From assembly GCA_013368375.1 (NCBI GenBank), contig JAACJP010000038.1:248001-312000 (forward strand): a stretch of DNA of 64,000 bases. Direction: 5' to 3'. Each line of letters begins with the position of its first letter. Within the stretch, counting starts at the first letter, position 1. A model generated the notes under the pieces. It saw only the letters and a list, made by a program, of their open reading frames with translations. It was not told the DNA's origin and did no database searches. Shown piece by piece: positions 21,501 to 32,420 of this stretch. Source of the stretch: Tricholomella constricta. Its lineage: Eukaryota > Basidiomycota > Agaricomycetes > Agaricales > Lyophyllaceae. A program made the position numbers and the translations under genes.

Positions 21501-21631
21501 GACCACCAGTTTCTGAGTGGCGGTGAGTCAATAGGGCATACCAGCCTTGGGGACATGGAACTTACGAGGGTGTCCTTGAGAGCGCTTTTGTTCATGCCGA
21601 GAGGGGACAGTGTATTCCTGAGAGCGTCCAT
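18599..21631 (-). CDS. BCS1-like AAA ATPase
   Basis: Multi-exon gene from [18 protein letters not shown] to [15 protein letters not shown]1-type proteins are AAA ATPases; the founding member moves folded Rieske protein across the mitochondrial inner membrane, and fungi carry many paralogues of unknown task. Seen: BCS1 N-terminal domain ([47 protein letters not shown]), Walker A GVPGSGKTS, Walker [12 protein letters not shown], sensor [20 protein letters not shown] with arginine fingers. About ten introns, all with usable GT-AG ends. The C-terminus carries a long Lys/Glu-rich then Ser/Thr-rich extension. Appears intact. A paralogue rather than true BCS1 is likely, because the tail is unusual. 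Confidence 0.9.
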
Positions 21632-22053
21632 AGCGAAAAGTAGAGGGGGGGAAGTACGGGGAAGGATGAGAGGAGGGCAGGAATGGTAGTCTGACGCGTT
21701 GGCCTTTTATGGTTTTGATATAAATGCCTCGTGTAAAGAAGACAGGGTAGCGCCATTGGTGGAACGATTCTGCGGCATCTATCCAATGCGGCGGGGAATA
21801 CCGAGACGTCGTCCCCCTTCTTCCACCCGGACCCTTTTTTTCGGGGTCCTCCTCCTAAAGGAGAAGTATCTATATGAGGAAGCTCGCATCATTTTCTTAT
21901 TGTCTTGATCACGCTCGACGCTTTTATCTGCGCACACGTATTCCTACTCGTACGACTGTGCTCAAGTAGTGTTTTCTATTCCAAATCTATCCAAATTTAT
22001 GTACGTACATTTGCTCAGTCCTCGCGCGCATTTATTCTAATACTTCCCTCCAG

Positions 22054-23741
22054 CGACTCAATATTGTGACGGGCTACGAGGCGTGTTCGTGGTTTACGAT
22101 CCGTTTGATCCTCATAGATCAAAGTAAGTCAATGTTTCTCTTTCTGCATGACTTATAACGAACGGTTGGCATCTCAGATACGACATTGACAATGGTTAGT
22201 ATTTGTCCCCTTGTGATTTCTTGTGTCCGAGACTCAATCACTTCTCAAAGACGATACTGTGATCACGCTGGCAGACTGGTACGTTTTCGCTTGGGAGCCT
22301 ATAGACCCTTGTGATCTCAATCTCATTATGCAGGTATCACATCCCAACACTCGCGGCTGGTATTGTTCCCACTCCCGAGACAACGCTCGTCAACGGCAAG
22401 GGACGCTATGCTGGAGGTCCTACGACACCTCTCACCGTGATCAGAGTCATCAAGGGCCTGCGATATCGATTCCGATTAGTGTCACTCGCTTGTGATCCCA
22501 ACTACATTTTCGCCATCGACGGCCACAGTATGGTGAGTGGACATAGAGCTCTCGTCATCTCCTACTCACACACTACGTTCTAGACTATAATCAAAGTCGA
22601 TGGGGTCAACGTAGAGCCTCTTACCGTAGACTCCATCCAGATTCTTGCCGGGCAACGCTATTCCTTCGTCCTCAAAGCCAACCAGCCAATTGGAAACTAC
22701 TGGGTGCGCGCCGAGCCCAACGTCGGAACGACAGGCTTTGCAGGGGGAGTGAACTCGGCTGTCCTGCGTTACCTTCTTGCTCCGAATGCGGACCCTACGA
22801 CCACTCAGACGCCCAACGTGAACCCGATGCTTGAAACGAATCTCCACCCTCTTGTCAACGCAGCCGCACCCGGATTACCTGGCCCCGGGGGCGCCGATGT
22901 CGCCATCAACCTTGCCATCACATTCGACTACGACGCTCTCCTTTTCATGATAAACGGTGCTATCTTCGTCCCGCCAACTGTGCCAGTCCTGCTCCAGATC
23001 CTGAGCGGCGCTCAGACGGCGCAGTCCCTCCTTCCGTCTGGAAGCGTTTATACCTTGCCTCCGAACAAGGTCATCGAACTTACAATCCCCGGCGGTTCTA
23101 TTGGAAGCCCTGTGAGTTCACATTATACTCATCGCCGTCCATCGCTGACCATCTCTATTCGCAAAGCATCCCTTCCATCTTCATGGCGTATGTCTCTCAA
23201 CTCACGCTCTTCGGAATGAATGCTAATTCTTCGCAGCATTCGTTCTCTGTCGTTCTTAGCGCCGGAAGTTCCACGTACAACTATGTCAACCCAGTATGCG
23301 GTACAATTATCACGTCTGTCCACTCGTTCATTGCTTTTTCATCAGGTTCAACGTGATGTCGTATCTGCGGGCGGCGCGAGCGATAACGTCACGATCCGAT
23401 TCAAAACAGACAACCCCGGCCCATGGATTCTCCACTGGTCTGTGTTCTCCTCTCGCTCCCATATCCTTTACTCACGTACACACAACCATCAGCCACATCG
23501 ATTGGCACTTTGAAATGTAAGGCCTAATGCTTTGTGCGCTGTCAGTCGTCTAACCGATGCCCTATCATTTTAGGGGCCTCGCAGTTGTATTCGCCGAAGA
23601 CACGCCGACGGTTTCCACTTTCAACCCTCCTCGTACGTCCTTTGTCCGTAAACGGCTCGGTGTCATCCTTATACTTCCCCATCAGCATCTTGGGATGAGC
23701 TCTGCCCTATCTACGATGCGATGAACCCTGAAGACCTGTAA
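22054..23741 (+). pseudogene. Laccase (multicopper oxidase), 5'-truncated
   Basis: Starts abruptly at an acceptor with ATQYCDGLRGVFVVYDPFD, which lies late in cupredoxin domain 1, and continues to SWDELCPIYDAMNPEDL-TAA. Laccases oxidise phenols and reduce oxygen to water, and are secreted. Domain 2 ([44 protein letters not shown]) and domain 3 are present with clean introns. Copper ligands HPFHLHG (a 21-nt exon) and HCHIDWH are intact. Missing: signal peptide and the first two ligand motifs (HWHG and WYHSH type); 21700-22050 holds neither. Without these the type 2/3 copper centre cannot form. Confidence 0.88.
23167..23187 (+). other. 21-nt laccase micro-exon HPFHLHG
   Basis: CAAAG acceptor, then seven codons reading HPFHLHG, then a GTATGT donor. 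The exon joins GGSIGSP to HSFSVVLSAGSS and supplies His ligands of the type 1 and trinuclear copper sites. It is in phase 0 on both sides. Confidence 0.9.
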
Positions 23742-25091
23742 CTATGGAACCAACAAAGTCGGACTCGGAAGTACTCTGCTAAAGGACTCCAGTAGTAAAA
23801 TATGTCGAGATTTACCAACGAGACGTAGTTCAAATTCAATTTAACGAAGATGCTTTCAGGACATACACTGGCTCTTTCATATGCTTCAAGAAGACTGCGA
23901 TTACTTCGTTGCTGGAGACGAAATGGAAACATGAATACTCAGAGAAACTGGGATACTATCACAACGCACATCCCTGCGCCGCTCAACTGCTCCCCTTGCG
24001 GAAACGCACATAGGGAGGGCACAGCTCATCCCACGCTGGTACTATACAACAAGTCATCATCAGTTTTGGCAAACACACCAAGCAGCCGTGAGTCACATAA
24101 ACCCACTCACCCGGACGTGTTTGGCCGCAACCGCATTCTAATGCTTCACAAGGGCCACCGGCACGCGCAGAGTTCACCAATGCGGAATCCACGGCCCCGG
24201 ATTTCCATTATACTTGAAAAACGACTTCTCGGAGGCAGGCATTCCCAGCGCGGGCAACTGTGTACATCCGCAATTTGCGAGGAGGGGAAGAATGGATCCC
24301 CTATCAATGCTAATTGTAACAAATCTTGCGCGCTCCCTCCCCTTCCTTGCAACGACTTTGACTTGGCCATGCAGAGTGCATCGGCTCCATTGCGCCGAGA
24401 CCCGGACGACGAAGGGTTGGTTGCGCACACATCACATCCTTCCAGCCCCTCTCCCTCTCCCCCGCTCTGTTGTCCCTGTCCCCTCATCCCCCTCGTCCCC
24501 CACTCCGTTCGGGCTTCCCATTTCCTATTTCCCATTTTGTAGTTCAGCCCCACGCACACCACCTTGTCACCCCTCGTCTTCCGATTTGACGCATCCAGCG
24601 ACCACTTCACCCAGGCGTTGGGAAGACGGTGTGTCCTGCGGCGGGACTCGGACGACGGAGATTGGTTCGCTGCATCTGCATCTGTATAAACAGAGTAGGT
24701 GAATTCGGAGTGGCGCACAAACACCGTAGACAGATGGATGCCGTGGTTTCGGAACCGACAGGCCGTAGCTGACTGGGTGAGGGGAGCTGCTCTACGGGCG
24801 ATGACTCGCCCTGGAGATGACTTGGAGAGAGACCGTCGTCGGCACGATGGACTACTAACACCATTGTAGGAATGGTATACCAACTGTGGAAAATGGATCG
24901 ACACGGGCGCCGTACGAGTTTGTCAGGAAGCTCTAGTTGACGCAACGAGAATGGGAGACGAGTCTGCGAAAGTGCGATGGGGCCTTGGTTTAGCAAAGGG
25001 AGCGGAAAGCGCGCACCCTGCGTGGCGGGAAGGAGTCGAAAATATCAGGGAACACGGTTCAGAGCCTGCTGAGTCGGGTTTCGTTTTCATC
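23742..25091. other. No supported gene
   Basis: A long minus-strand open frame (24904-24146, 252 codons) lacks any recognisable domain and is probably chance. A plus-strand segment near 24180-24290 (HGPGFPLYLKNDFSEAGIPS) looks more protein-like but cannot be placed. Confidence 0.35.
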
Positions 25092-25246
25092 GCTCTATGA
25101 AATTTTGAGAGATCCGAGGTGACGGAATAGGGCGAGATAGATGAGACAGTTGTCGAGGCTGAGGCTGCCGGTTAGTGTGCTCATGGACATGATTCAAGTC
25201 GTGACGAGGATCAAAGTTTTGCGGCCGAGGGCATCAGCCACATAGT
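25092..25246 (-). pseudogene. Possible MFS transporter fragment
   Basis: Minus-strand reading DYVADALGRKTLILVTT, a stop, then IMSMSTLTGSLSLDNCLI. The D-x5-GRK pattern between two helices resembles the loop 2-3 signature of major facilitator transporters. It is too short and interrupted to be sure. Confidence 0.25.
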
Positions 25247-26439
25247 CTTTATCACAAAAGTCAGCACATTGGTTACTGATTCGAGACTGCAAGAGACGTC
25301 ACGACAACAGGAAGAAAGGGATCCAGAGGAGACATATTTGGGATGAGGAGAGAAGTTGGTCGAAATCCAGGGTGAGGGTTCTGGGCTACATCGTGAATGG
25401 GTTGAGCAAGAAGGTATCAGCCACGTATGCGCCGCTTAAAACGAGAGAAACGAAAGGCTCAGAGCTTGCAGCTAGAGCGCTACCCAGAAAGACGATGCAC
25501 GTACCTGAAGCCGTTCGACACGCCATTCTCCCTGAAGACGGCCCCCAACGGGCATTGGGACCAAGGCGAGACCGTCAACGTCCATCGATAATCGATACAA
25601 CGTCCCCCACCCTCAACGTATACGAACACCCCGACATCCGCGTCGTTCCTTGTTGTTAGGGCGCCTCATCGGCCAAACAGACATCCTGGACACGCACACA
25701 TTCTATCCCTTTCTCTTATCCCAGGAGCCTGGCGTAGATCAATCTCTTGGGATCGGGATGCGTTTTGGCAGATTGTTCGAATTGTAAGCTGATAGGATCA
25801 GCGCTTTCAGCAGGGAGTGCGGTCATCGTCCAAGTGTTATTTGCTCTTGTCTCCCAACGATCACCGTCTCCCTTCCCTCACCTCGATGATTGCGTACGTA
25901 TTCTCTGGAGAGATCATCCTGGAACGAAGCATAGGCATGAGCTGGGCTTTCATTATTATTATGCATCTTGGCAAAAAAAAGAAGAAGTGTGTCCGTATAC
26001 TGCTACCAGGTGCGTTGAACTATGTTTTCCTTTTTTCTCTCCTTCTCCTGACAGGTGGGCTGTCTATAAACCTAAGTCAAACAAGGTTAGGAAGATCATT
26101 TCCTTCCGATCCATACTCTTGGACGCTATTGCACACGATCAGATCTTCGGTCGACCTTTGCACCGGAGCAGTTCCACAATGAAAGGTTGGTATGGAAAAC
26201 GATCGCCCACCGCCGCTGTCGCTGTCTCGGCCCCATCCACGCCCGTGTCTAGCAACTACCACCACATCTCCGTTTTTCTCGTCGTCCTCACCCGGCTTTG
26301 CACCTCCCACCCTCTTCGCTTCCTGCGCTCTTCCACTTCCTCCCCGCACTAATCCTTCCGGCCGTGGACTGCGGCCCCGCCCCACCGTCGGCCGCCCCTT
26401 TCCGCACCGCGGCGCCAGCACCAGCGGGAGCGCGAGACG
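25247..26439. other. No supported gene
   Basis: Several plus-strand frames have hydrophobic runs (for example FIIIMHLGKKKKKC near 25940), possibly pieces of a membrane protein related to the fragment before it. The GC-rich part from 26190 to 26440 is open in several frames and precedes the thiolase fragment. Confidence 0.3.
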
Positions 26440-27740
26440 TTCGAACCCTGAGCGTCTCGTGTTTTATATCCTCCGCGCAGTCTACACCTAGTCCGACCTC
26501 GACCACGCCCTCATTGAGGGCATTTCAGTCGGCAACGCCCTCCCGACTGGTGGAGGCGCCAGTGCCGCCCGCATCGCTGCTCTGCACGCCGGCATTCCCT
26601 ACACCGCCTCCTTCAACATTGTCAACCGCCAGTACTCCTCTGGCCTCACCAGCGTCGACTAAATTGTGCGCCGGCGAGATTGACATTGGCATCGGTGCGT
26701 CTCCTCCGCTTTTCCTCTTGTCCCATCTAACGTCCCTCCCCATTCAGGCGCCGGAACCCTAAACCCATGACCATGGGCTACAGTCCCGCCGGTGATCCCG
26801 CCGAATACTCGAAAAGGTCCTCTCTAATTTCCTCGCAGCCGACTGCCTCATCCCCATGGGCTTTACCTCCGAAACCGTCGCCTCCGACTACAACATCTCG
26901 CGAACCGACCAAGACGCCTTCGCCGCCGCCTCCCTTCAGAAGAAAGTCGCCGCCGCCTCCAAAGCCGGCAAGTTCAAGGCCGAGATCCTTCCTGTCACCG
27001 CCTGCATCGTCGATCCCAAGGCCGACCAGACAATCGAGGTGCTCGTTGATGCCGATGACGGGATCAGGGAGGGTTACTGCTGAGAGCCTGATGAAGCTCA
27101 AGCCCGCATTTTGGAAGACGGGATCGACACATGCGGGGAATGCGAGCCAGGTCTCGGACGGTGCTGCTGCGATGCTGATTGCGCGCCGTTCGACGGCGAA
27201 GAGGCTGGGATTTCCGGGGCTGGGCAAGTTTGTGGGCGCAGCGACGGTGGGTGTGCACCCTCGGATTATGGGTGTTGGTCCGGTGTATACCATCCCTTGG
27301 GTGAGTTCCCGTTCCCTTTTTACTCTTTGGTAATAAGTAGCTGATCGCTGGTGCAGGTGCTGGAGAAGACGGGCTTAGCACTGAAGACGTCGACTTTTAT
27401 GAGATCAACGAGGCGTCTGCGAGCCAGGCGCTGTACAGCCCGAGCTTGGCTTGCTTGCGGAGAAAGTGAACCCAAACGGCGGAGCCATCGCCCTCGACCG
27501 CCAGCTCAGCTGCAGTGAGTGCTCTCTCCCCCTGTGTACAGAAAATACGCAATTGCTAACGATTGAGCTCACCCAGCCAGCGGGCGCCTGACGGCGACAA
27601 CATTGCAAAGCAGTATGGTGCGCGTATGTTCGTGACGAGCATGTGTATCGGCAGTGGGATGGGCATGGCTGCTGTGTTCGCACCCTGCCTGCTCGCCTCT
27701 ACCCATCTCTCTCCCCGTCCCCACTCCCGTTTCCATCTCC
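26440..27740 (+). pseudogene. Peroxisomal 3-ketoacyl-CoA thiolase, dead copy
   Basis: Thiolase performs the last step of beta-oxidation. Seen in order: [141 protein letters not shown]. Lesions: TAG at 26489-26491, TAA at 26660-26662, frameshifts near 27075 and 27380. The acyl-carrying Cys of NRQCSSG is Tyr (TAC, 26633-26635), and the GHPLGC His motif reads DRQLSC (27494-27513). The C-terminal catalytic Cys remains. The N-terminal strand is missing. Confidence 0.9.
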
Positions 27741-27741
27741 A

Positions 27742-29342
27742 CTAAACCCCGTCCCCGGGATGGATGGGAAGCCGCGGGAGAGTGACCCCAACCGGGACAG
27801 CGCGGATAAGGAGAAGGAGAGGGAGGAGGATCTCGCGGGGTCGTTCCAGCGCTGTGTGCTGGATCATATGCGAGAAACTGGTGCGCTGCATCCGTCCCGT
27901 TAGTTTGGGTGAATTGCATTGCTGACCGCGAGTTGTAGTGCTGATGTACATCCACCGCTCGTTCTTCGCGCAGGCGATCATCGAGCAGCCTGTGAACCCG
28001 CTTAAAAGCGCGTATGCGCCGTCGTTCTTGGCGGTGTACCGCGCGTCGTCTACCATCCTCAAGAGCGTGAGGGAGCAGTTCAACATCTGGCCCAATTCGT
28101 GTGCGCGATTTTGGACAATGTGGACTTTGTCACATTCTCCGCCGCGGTGCGTGTGGTTTTTGCTATTTAGATATTCCTTTCGAGAGCTTGGATACTGATC
28201 ATGGTATCGCAACAGGTTGTCTTTGGGACGGTCGTCACTCGTGGCCCACGATCTCCTCTCGCTCAGTCAGCCATGGCTGAACTCGAACAGGCTTGCATTC
28301 TCTTCTCAAAAGCATCAGTTTACAGCATCCGTGCTACCAAAGCTCTTGTATGTCCTTTCTCCTGTATATTATCAATGGCCTTACTTCACCTCGTCACAGC
28401 CCATCCTCTCCAAACTTGCAGAGAAAGCGCGCCATGCGCTTGCCACAGTGCAGAAGGACCCTTCACCCTTGTCGAACGCCGGCGGACTCCTGTGGAACAT
28501 CCAGGTCAAGCAAGAAGAGAACGAGGACGACGAGCTTTCCATCTTCGCGGGCCACACCCGTTTTGTGTCCGCCAAAAAGCCAGCCATCGCCGACGCGCGG
28601 CTTCCCCCGCAGCCATCGTATTTCTCCTCCTGCTCAGCATCAACGACACCCACAGTCGTATGAGGCACCTCCTCCTTTGTTGAACGGCTGGCCGGGGACC
28701 GGGGACGGGCAGCCCAGCTGCATGTCTGTCTCTCCGGAGGGACAGCCATCGCATCATCTCCCACCGCCGTCGCTCCATTACTCATACGTCCCGTCTGAGC
28801 GGACGCACCAGACTGACGCGTACGCAGGCAGAGGCGGAGGAGGAGGAGGAAGTGGTGGTGGTGGTGGTAGTGGGGCTTGGGAGAGCGAGCGTCCGCCACC
28901 CCGATCACATCAGCTGCAGCAGCAGCAGCATCCACAGCACGGCTATCGCCCTGCTCCCGTTCACATATCGACACGTGCGCCTGAGCAGCCCCCCGCCACT
29001 GTCCCATCGTCGTAATATGGCGCGCAGTACACCTCGTCGTCGTCTCACCTCCAACAGCAGCAGTATCGCGCGCCTCAGCACCAGCCGCAGTACCAGACCC
29101 ATGCGCAGCAGGAGTACACGCAATACCCGCCCCACCCTAATCAGGGTCAGCAACACCACCACTACGCCCAGCAGCAGCAGCAGCACCAACCGGCGTTCCA
29201 CCCACAGGCGCAGACGCACCTCCCCAACGCGGATCTTGCGGACTTAGGCTTAGCGGCGCGCGATTCGCGGCTCGATGAGCGGTGGGGCTCGTTTATGCAG
29301 GATTCGGGCTTGTTGAAAGGGATCGATTTTCGGGATCGGTAG
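27742..29342 (+). pseudogene. Fungal-specific transcription factor, 3' part
   Basis: The exons read LMYIHRSFFAQAIIEQPVNP, YAPSFLAVYRASSTILKSVR, EQFNIWPNSCARFWTMWT, then VVFGTVVTRGPRSPLAQSAM, LEQACILFSKASVYSIRATK and LSKLAEKARHALATVQKD. This matches the middle and C-terminal region of an Agaricomycete Zn(II)2Cys6-type regulator. The cysteine cluster and upstream half are absent; the thiolase fragment abuts instead. The tail is rich in Gln, His, Gly and Pro and is cut by TAA at 29013-29015. The same frame then stays open to a natural-looking end, KGIDFRDR, at 29342, so the stop looks acquired. Confidence 0.7.
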
Positions 29343-31924
29343 AGCAGCGGAATGGGCGAAGATGCTGTAGGTGTTTTGGTTTTTGTTTTTCGCTTCGGCG
29401 CGCGGTTATAGATGGTGTGGACTCTTTTGTGTCGTTGTTACCTTGTCGAAGTGTTGCTATCAGCTTTTTTTGCTTGTTTAGAACTTGCTTTCGCCCGTTT
29501 ATATACATACGTAATGTGCGTGTTGTGTATATCTCTCATTCTATTTAGTTGTCTCTGGCTGGTAAGTGCGTCATGCGATATGAAGTTTTACGATACAACC
29601 TTGCAGGGAGTGACAGCAAATTTATATAGAAGGACAAACAGGAGGCGGGGCGATAATCACGTATTTGCAACCTTCACCGTGAACCGATGGCCATGCCAGT
29701 CATATCTCGTACGTTCGGTGAACGGCTCTTTCCCCCACTCAGCGCGCGAGCGCGCGAGGAACCTGAAAACAAAGAAAGAAAGAAAAGAAGTTGCGAGACT
29801 AGGTCATGATCAATGGGGCCGTGTCGAATTTGAACGAAGCTGCGCGCGGTGGGGTCAACAAACGGGAATACTCGACTCTTAAGACATGCGTCGTCGGGTG
29901 ATCATTTACATACATGCGGAAAGACAAGAAAAAAGCACAACACAGTCTCAGAAGATCCAGACAGGGGCAAGAGGAATGCGCACGCAAACAGACGCACTAG
30001 ACGAGAAGAGAGAAAATGTAACGTCAAGTCCTCTAGATCGCCTCAGTGTCCCCGAACAGCATTCGGCAGACAGAGTTCTCCTTACAGGTCGGCGTAGCTG
30101 GCTCCCAGTGGGGCGCATTGAGCCTTGGAACGACGACATCGACAATCGAGAAGGGGCGGCAGGTTGGGGAACGGCATTCGAAGGCGGGACAAAGAAAAAG
30201 AAAGAGCGAGGAAGAACCAGAAGTAACGGCAAAGAAATCCCCTTGATCCTTTTGTGAAACCATCAGATCCGCAGATTCGACGAACGGCGAAGCACTATGG
30301 AGGGTTTTGGCAGATGATGGATGTGATGATAACACAGACACTGGTGGGGACGAGGCGGTTGGAGAGAGCACATGCGGATGTCCGGGGTTGGTCGTTCACA
30401 AACTGTAGGGGCAGAGCGAGCGCGTTTGGAGCAAGAAGAGCGATAGGCGAGGAACAGGGAGGCAGGTCAAGGGAAGAAGAGCCATGGTGGCGCCGAGTCG
30501 CGAGTCCGGTTGCAGAGTACGCCTTTATATACGCACGTCTCGAGAGGAGGTGGGCGGGGTGCGGGGAGCGGGAGCGGTGTGCTCGCCTCGAGGTTCTTCC
30601 GTGTTGCCGTAGTCGGTCGTGACGAGCAGGATGTACCGCCTCGGGATGGGAGTCGAATCAGGCACCGTCGATCTTCACCTTTCTCCAGTCGGCAAGATCA
30701 TGCATCCATCTACTTGCTCCCATTCAGATCAATGTCAATTCCATCTGAAATTCAGTCAGAGGTCGCCCACCTTGTCACACAGTGGTCTCCTGAATGCTCC
30801 GTCTCCACGCCCACCCCGAATGGACGCATTATCATTCTCACCTCTGCCCGGCCTTAGTTGCTCCTCACATCCGCAGCTCTCCCACTTCTTCTCGGACCTC
30901 TCTACTCGTAGTTCCTTGCGCTCCTGCACCTCGACAAAAATCGGTGCCAATCGCCCGCCGATGGCCCCACTGCGCTGGCTGAAATTAAAATAGAAGAAAT
31001 GACGGCGAGACTTGACCCCCCTCAGCGCTGGTGCATTCCGAATCTCGTATACCATCTCGTCTAGCCCTTCTTTCAACTCTCTCGGGAGAGCGGCCTTGAC
31101 ATCGACGTTCCACGGAGGCTCTTGTCAATGCCGCTCGCCGTCGATTCGAAGCGACCATCGATTCCGATGCACTCCGGGGCCCGGGCCCTCCTCCTTTTTT
31201 TTGACGTTTTGTGTGCTCTGCGACGATTGCTATTTGATATCGCGAGCGTGGTTGAAGGAGAGTTGATCTCTGGAAAGGAAAAGGAGAGGTATGGGAAGGA
31301 TTGATGGCGTCGGTTTCTCTGCTTCCCTTGACATATCCAACCCAAGGGGCTGGGATGGTCGAAAATTTGGACCAGACGTTGAAAAATTATTTACGGCGGT
31401 CAAGGACCCCCTCCCCCTCCCGCGGGAACTATCTACCCGATATAGTAATTTGATGCGATCAATAATCGTAATGACATCATCCCCTTCTCGCCTTCTTTGC
31501 ACGCCGTCCCTTGGCCTTATGCGCGGGACAGTGCCAGACAGAGCCATCATAGAGAGGTAGTCCTTCTTCTCGAGACACCGGAGATGATACTATACACTAG
31601 GTGAGTGATGTTTTAAGTCAATTCGTCTATTTAAATGTTGTGAACCCTTCTGACGTCACGTTGGAGTAGTGCGGGCGCACCACGCCAGACGCGCAAGGGC
31701 AGACACAGGCGCTTGTTTGTACATGTTTAGCTAGAGCTTCTCGCCATTAGTCAGCGTAGACACCATCTGGGGGAAGACAAGGAGCAAATCCCCCAGGCAA
31801 TACACATTCACCAAACTACACTAAAGCTGAAGTCAAGTCTCCCCACTCCAACGTTAAGTCCCACGTGCACACGTGTGTATTTGCTGCAGATCACCAGCGA
31901 AAATCAGAATTGACAATTCACCAG
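29343..31924. other. No supported gene
   Basis: About 2.6 kb with many short open frames and no recognisable domain. A minus-strand frame (30371-30033) has a plausible end VDVVVPRLNAPHWEP but no context. A plus-strand frame (31291-31560) is also unassigned. Confidence 0.4.
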
Positions 31925-32420
31925 TTGAAAAGTTTGATGCTCAAGTTGGCCTGTCCTACCTTCGCGGAATGCATTTGAATGATTCGAAAACAGCCCACAA
32001 CTCTAAGAAGGATCGACACGAAAGCATCGGCATGTAAGTAAAATCGATTTTCCTATTCGCTCTCAGCTCAATTCCGCGCATCCCCCTAGCGGCCACATCG
32101 GCATCCACGCATTCCACCACATCATGAATGATCCCCGTGTACAGCATATTCCTCTCGTGCTGGAAACTTCCAGCTTTGAGTTGCCACAAGAGACCTGGGC
32201 GAATGAGATTGAAGTCCTTAATCAACTTTCAGGACTGGCCTTGGACCCAGGTGCGACGACCCAGAGCGACGATTTGGTCAAGGGCATCAGAACCGCTCTG
32301 CAGCACGCGGAGAACGCGAGCGGTAAGGGCAAGTCGAAAGCCAAGGCTCCCAGTCGAACTTCGCGGAAAAGGAAGGCGAAAGCTGATGAGGACGATGAGG
32401 CGGACGAGGATGAGGATTGA
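31925..32420 (+). pseudogene. apn1: AP endonuclease APN1/EndoIV, 3' part
   Basis: EndoIV enzymes cut DNA at abasic sites and hold three metal ions. Exon 1 begins at a CAG acceptor: [19 protein letters not shown] then KKDRHESIG, with a GTAAGT donor near 32034. Exon 2: GHIGIHAFHHIMNDPRVQHI, LVLETSSFELPQETWANEIE, then a Lys-rich and Asp/Glu-rich tail (SRKRKAKADEDDEADED) ending at 32420. The late metal-ligand residues (D-R-H and the Glu of LVLET) are present. The first two thirds of the barrel, with the other ligands, are not found upstream. A 5'-truncated copy. Confidence 0.85.

Noticed and set aside
24146..24904. 252-codon minus-strand open frame as a gene
   Set aside because: No domain, no conserved-looking segments, and overlapping plus-strand frames of similar length.
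26436..26462. tRNA T-arm-like GTTCGAACCC
   Set aside because: No acceptor stem, anticodon arm or D-arm can be built around it; it lies in the thiolase relic.
28905..29219. Leu/Arg-rich minus-strand frame resembling a membrane protein
   Set aside because: Antisense of the Gln/His-rich transcription-factor tail.
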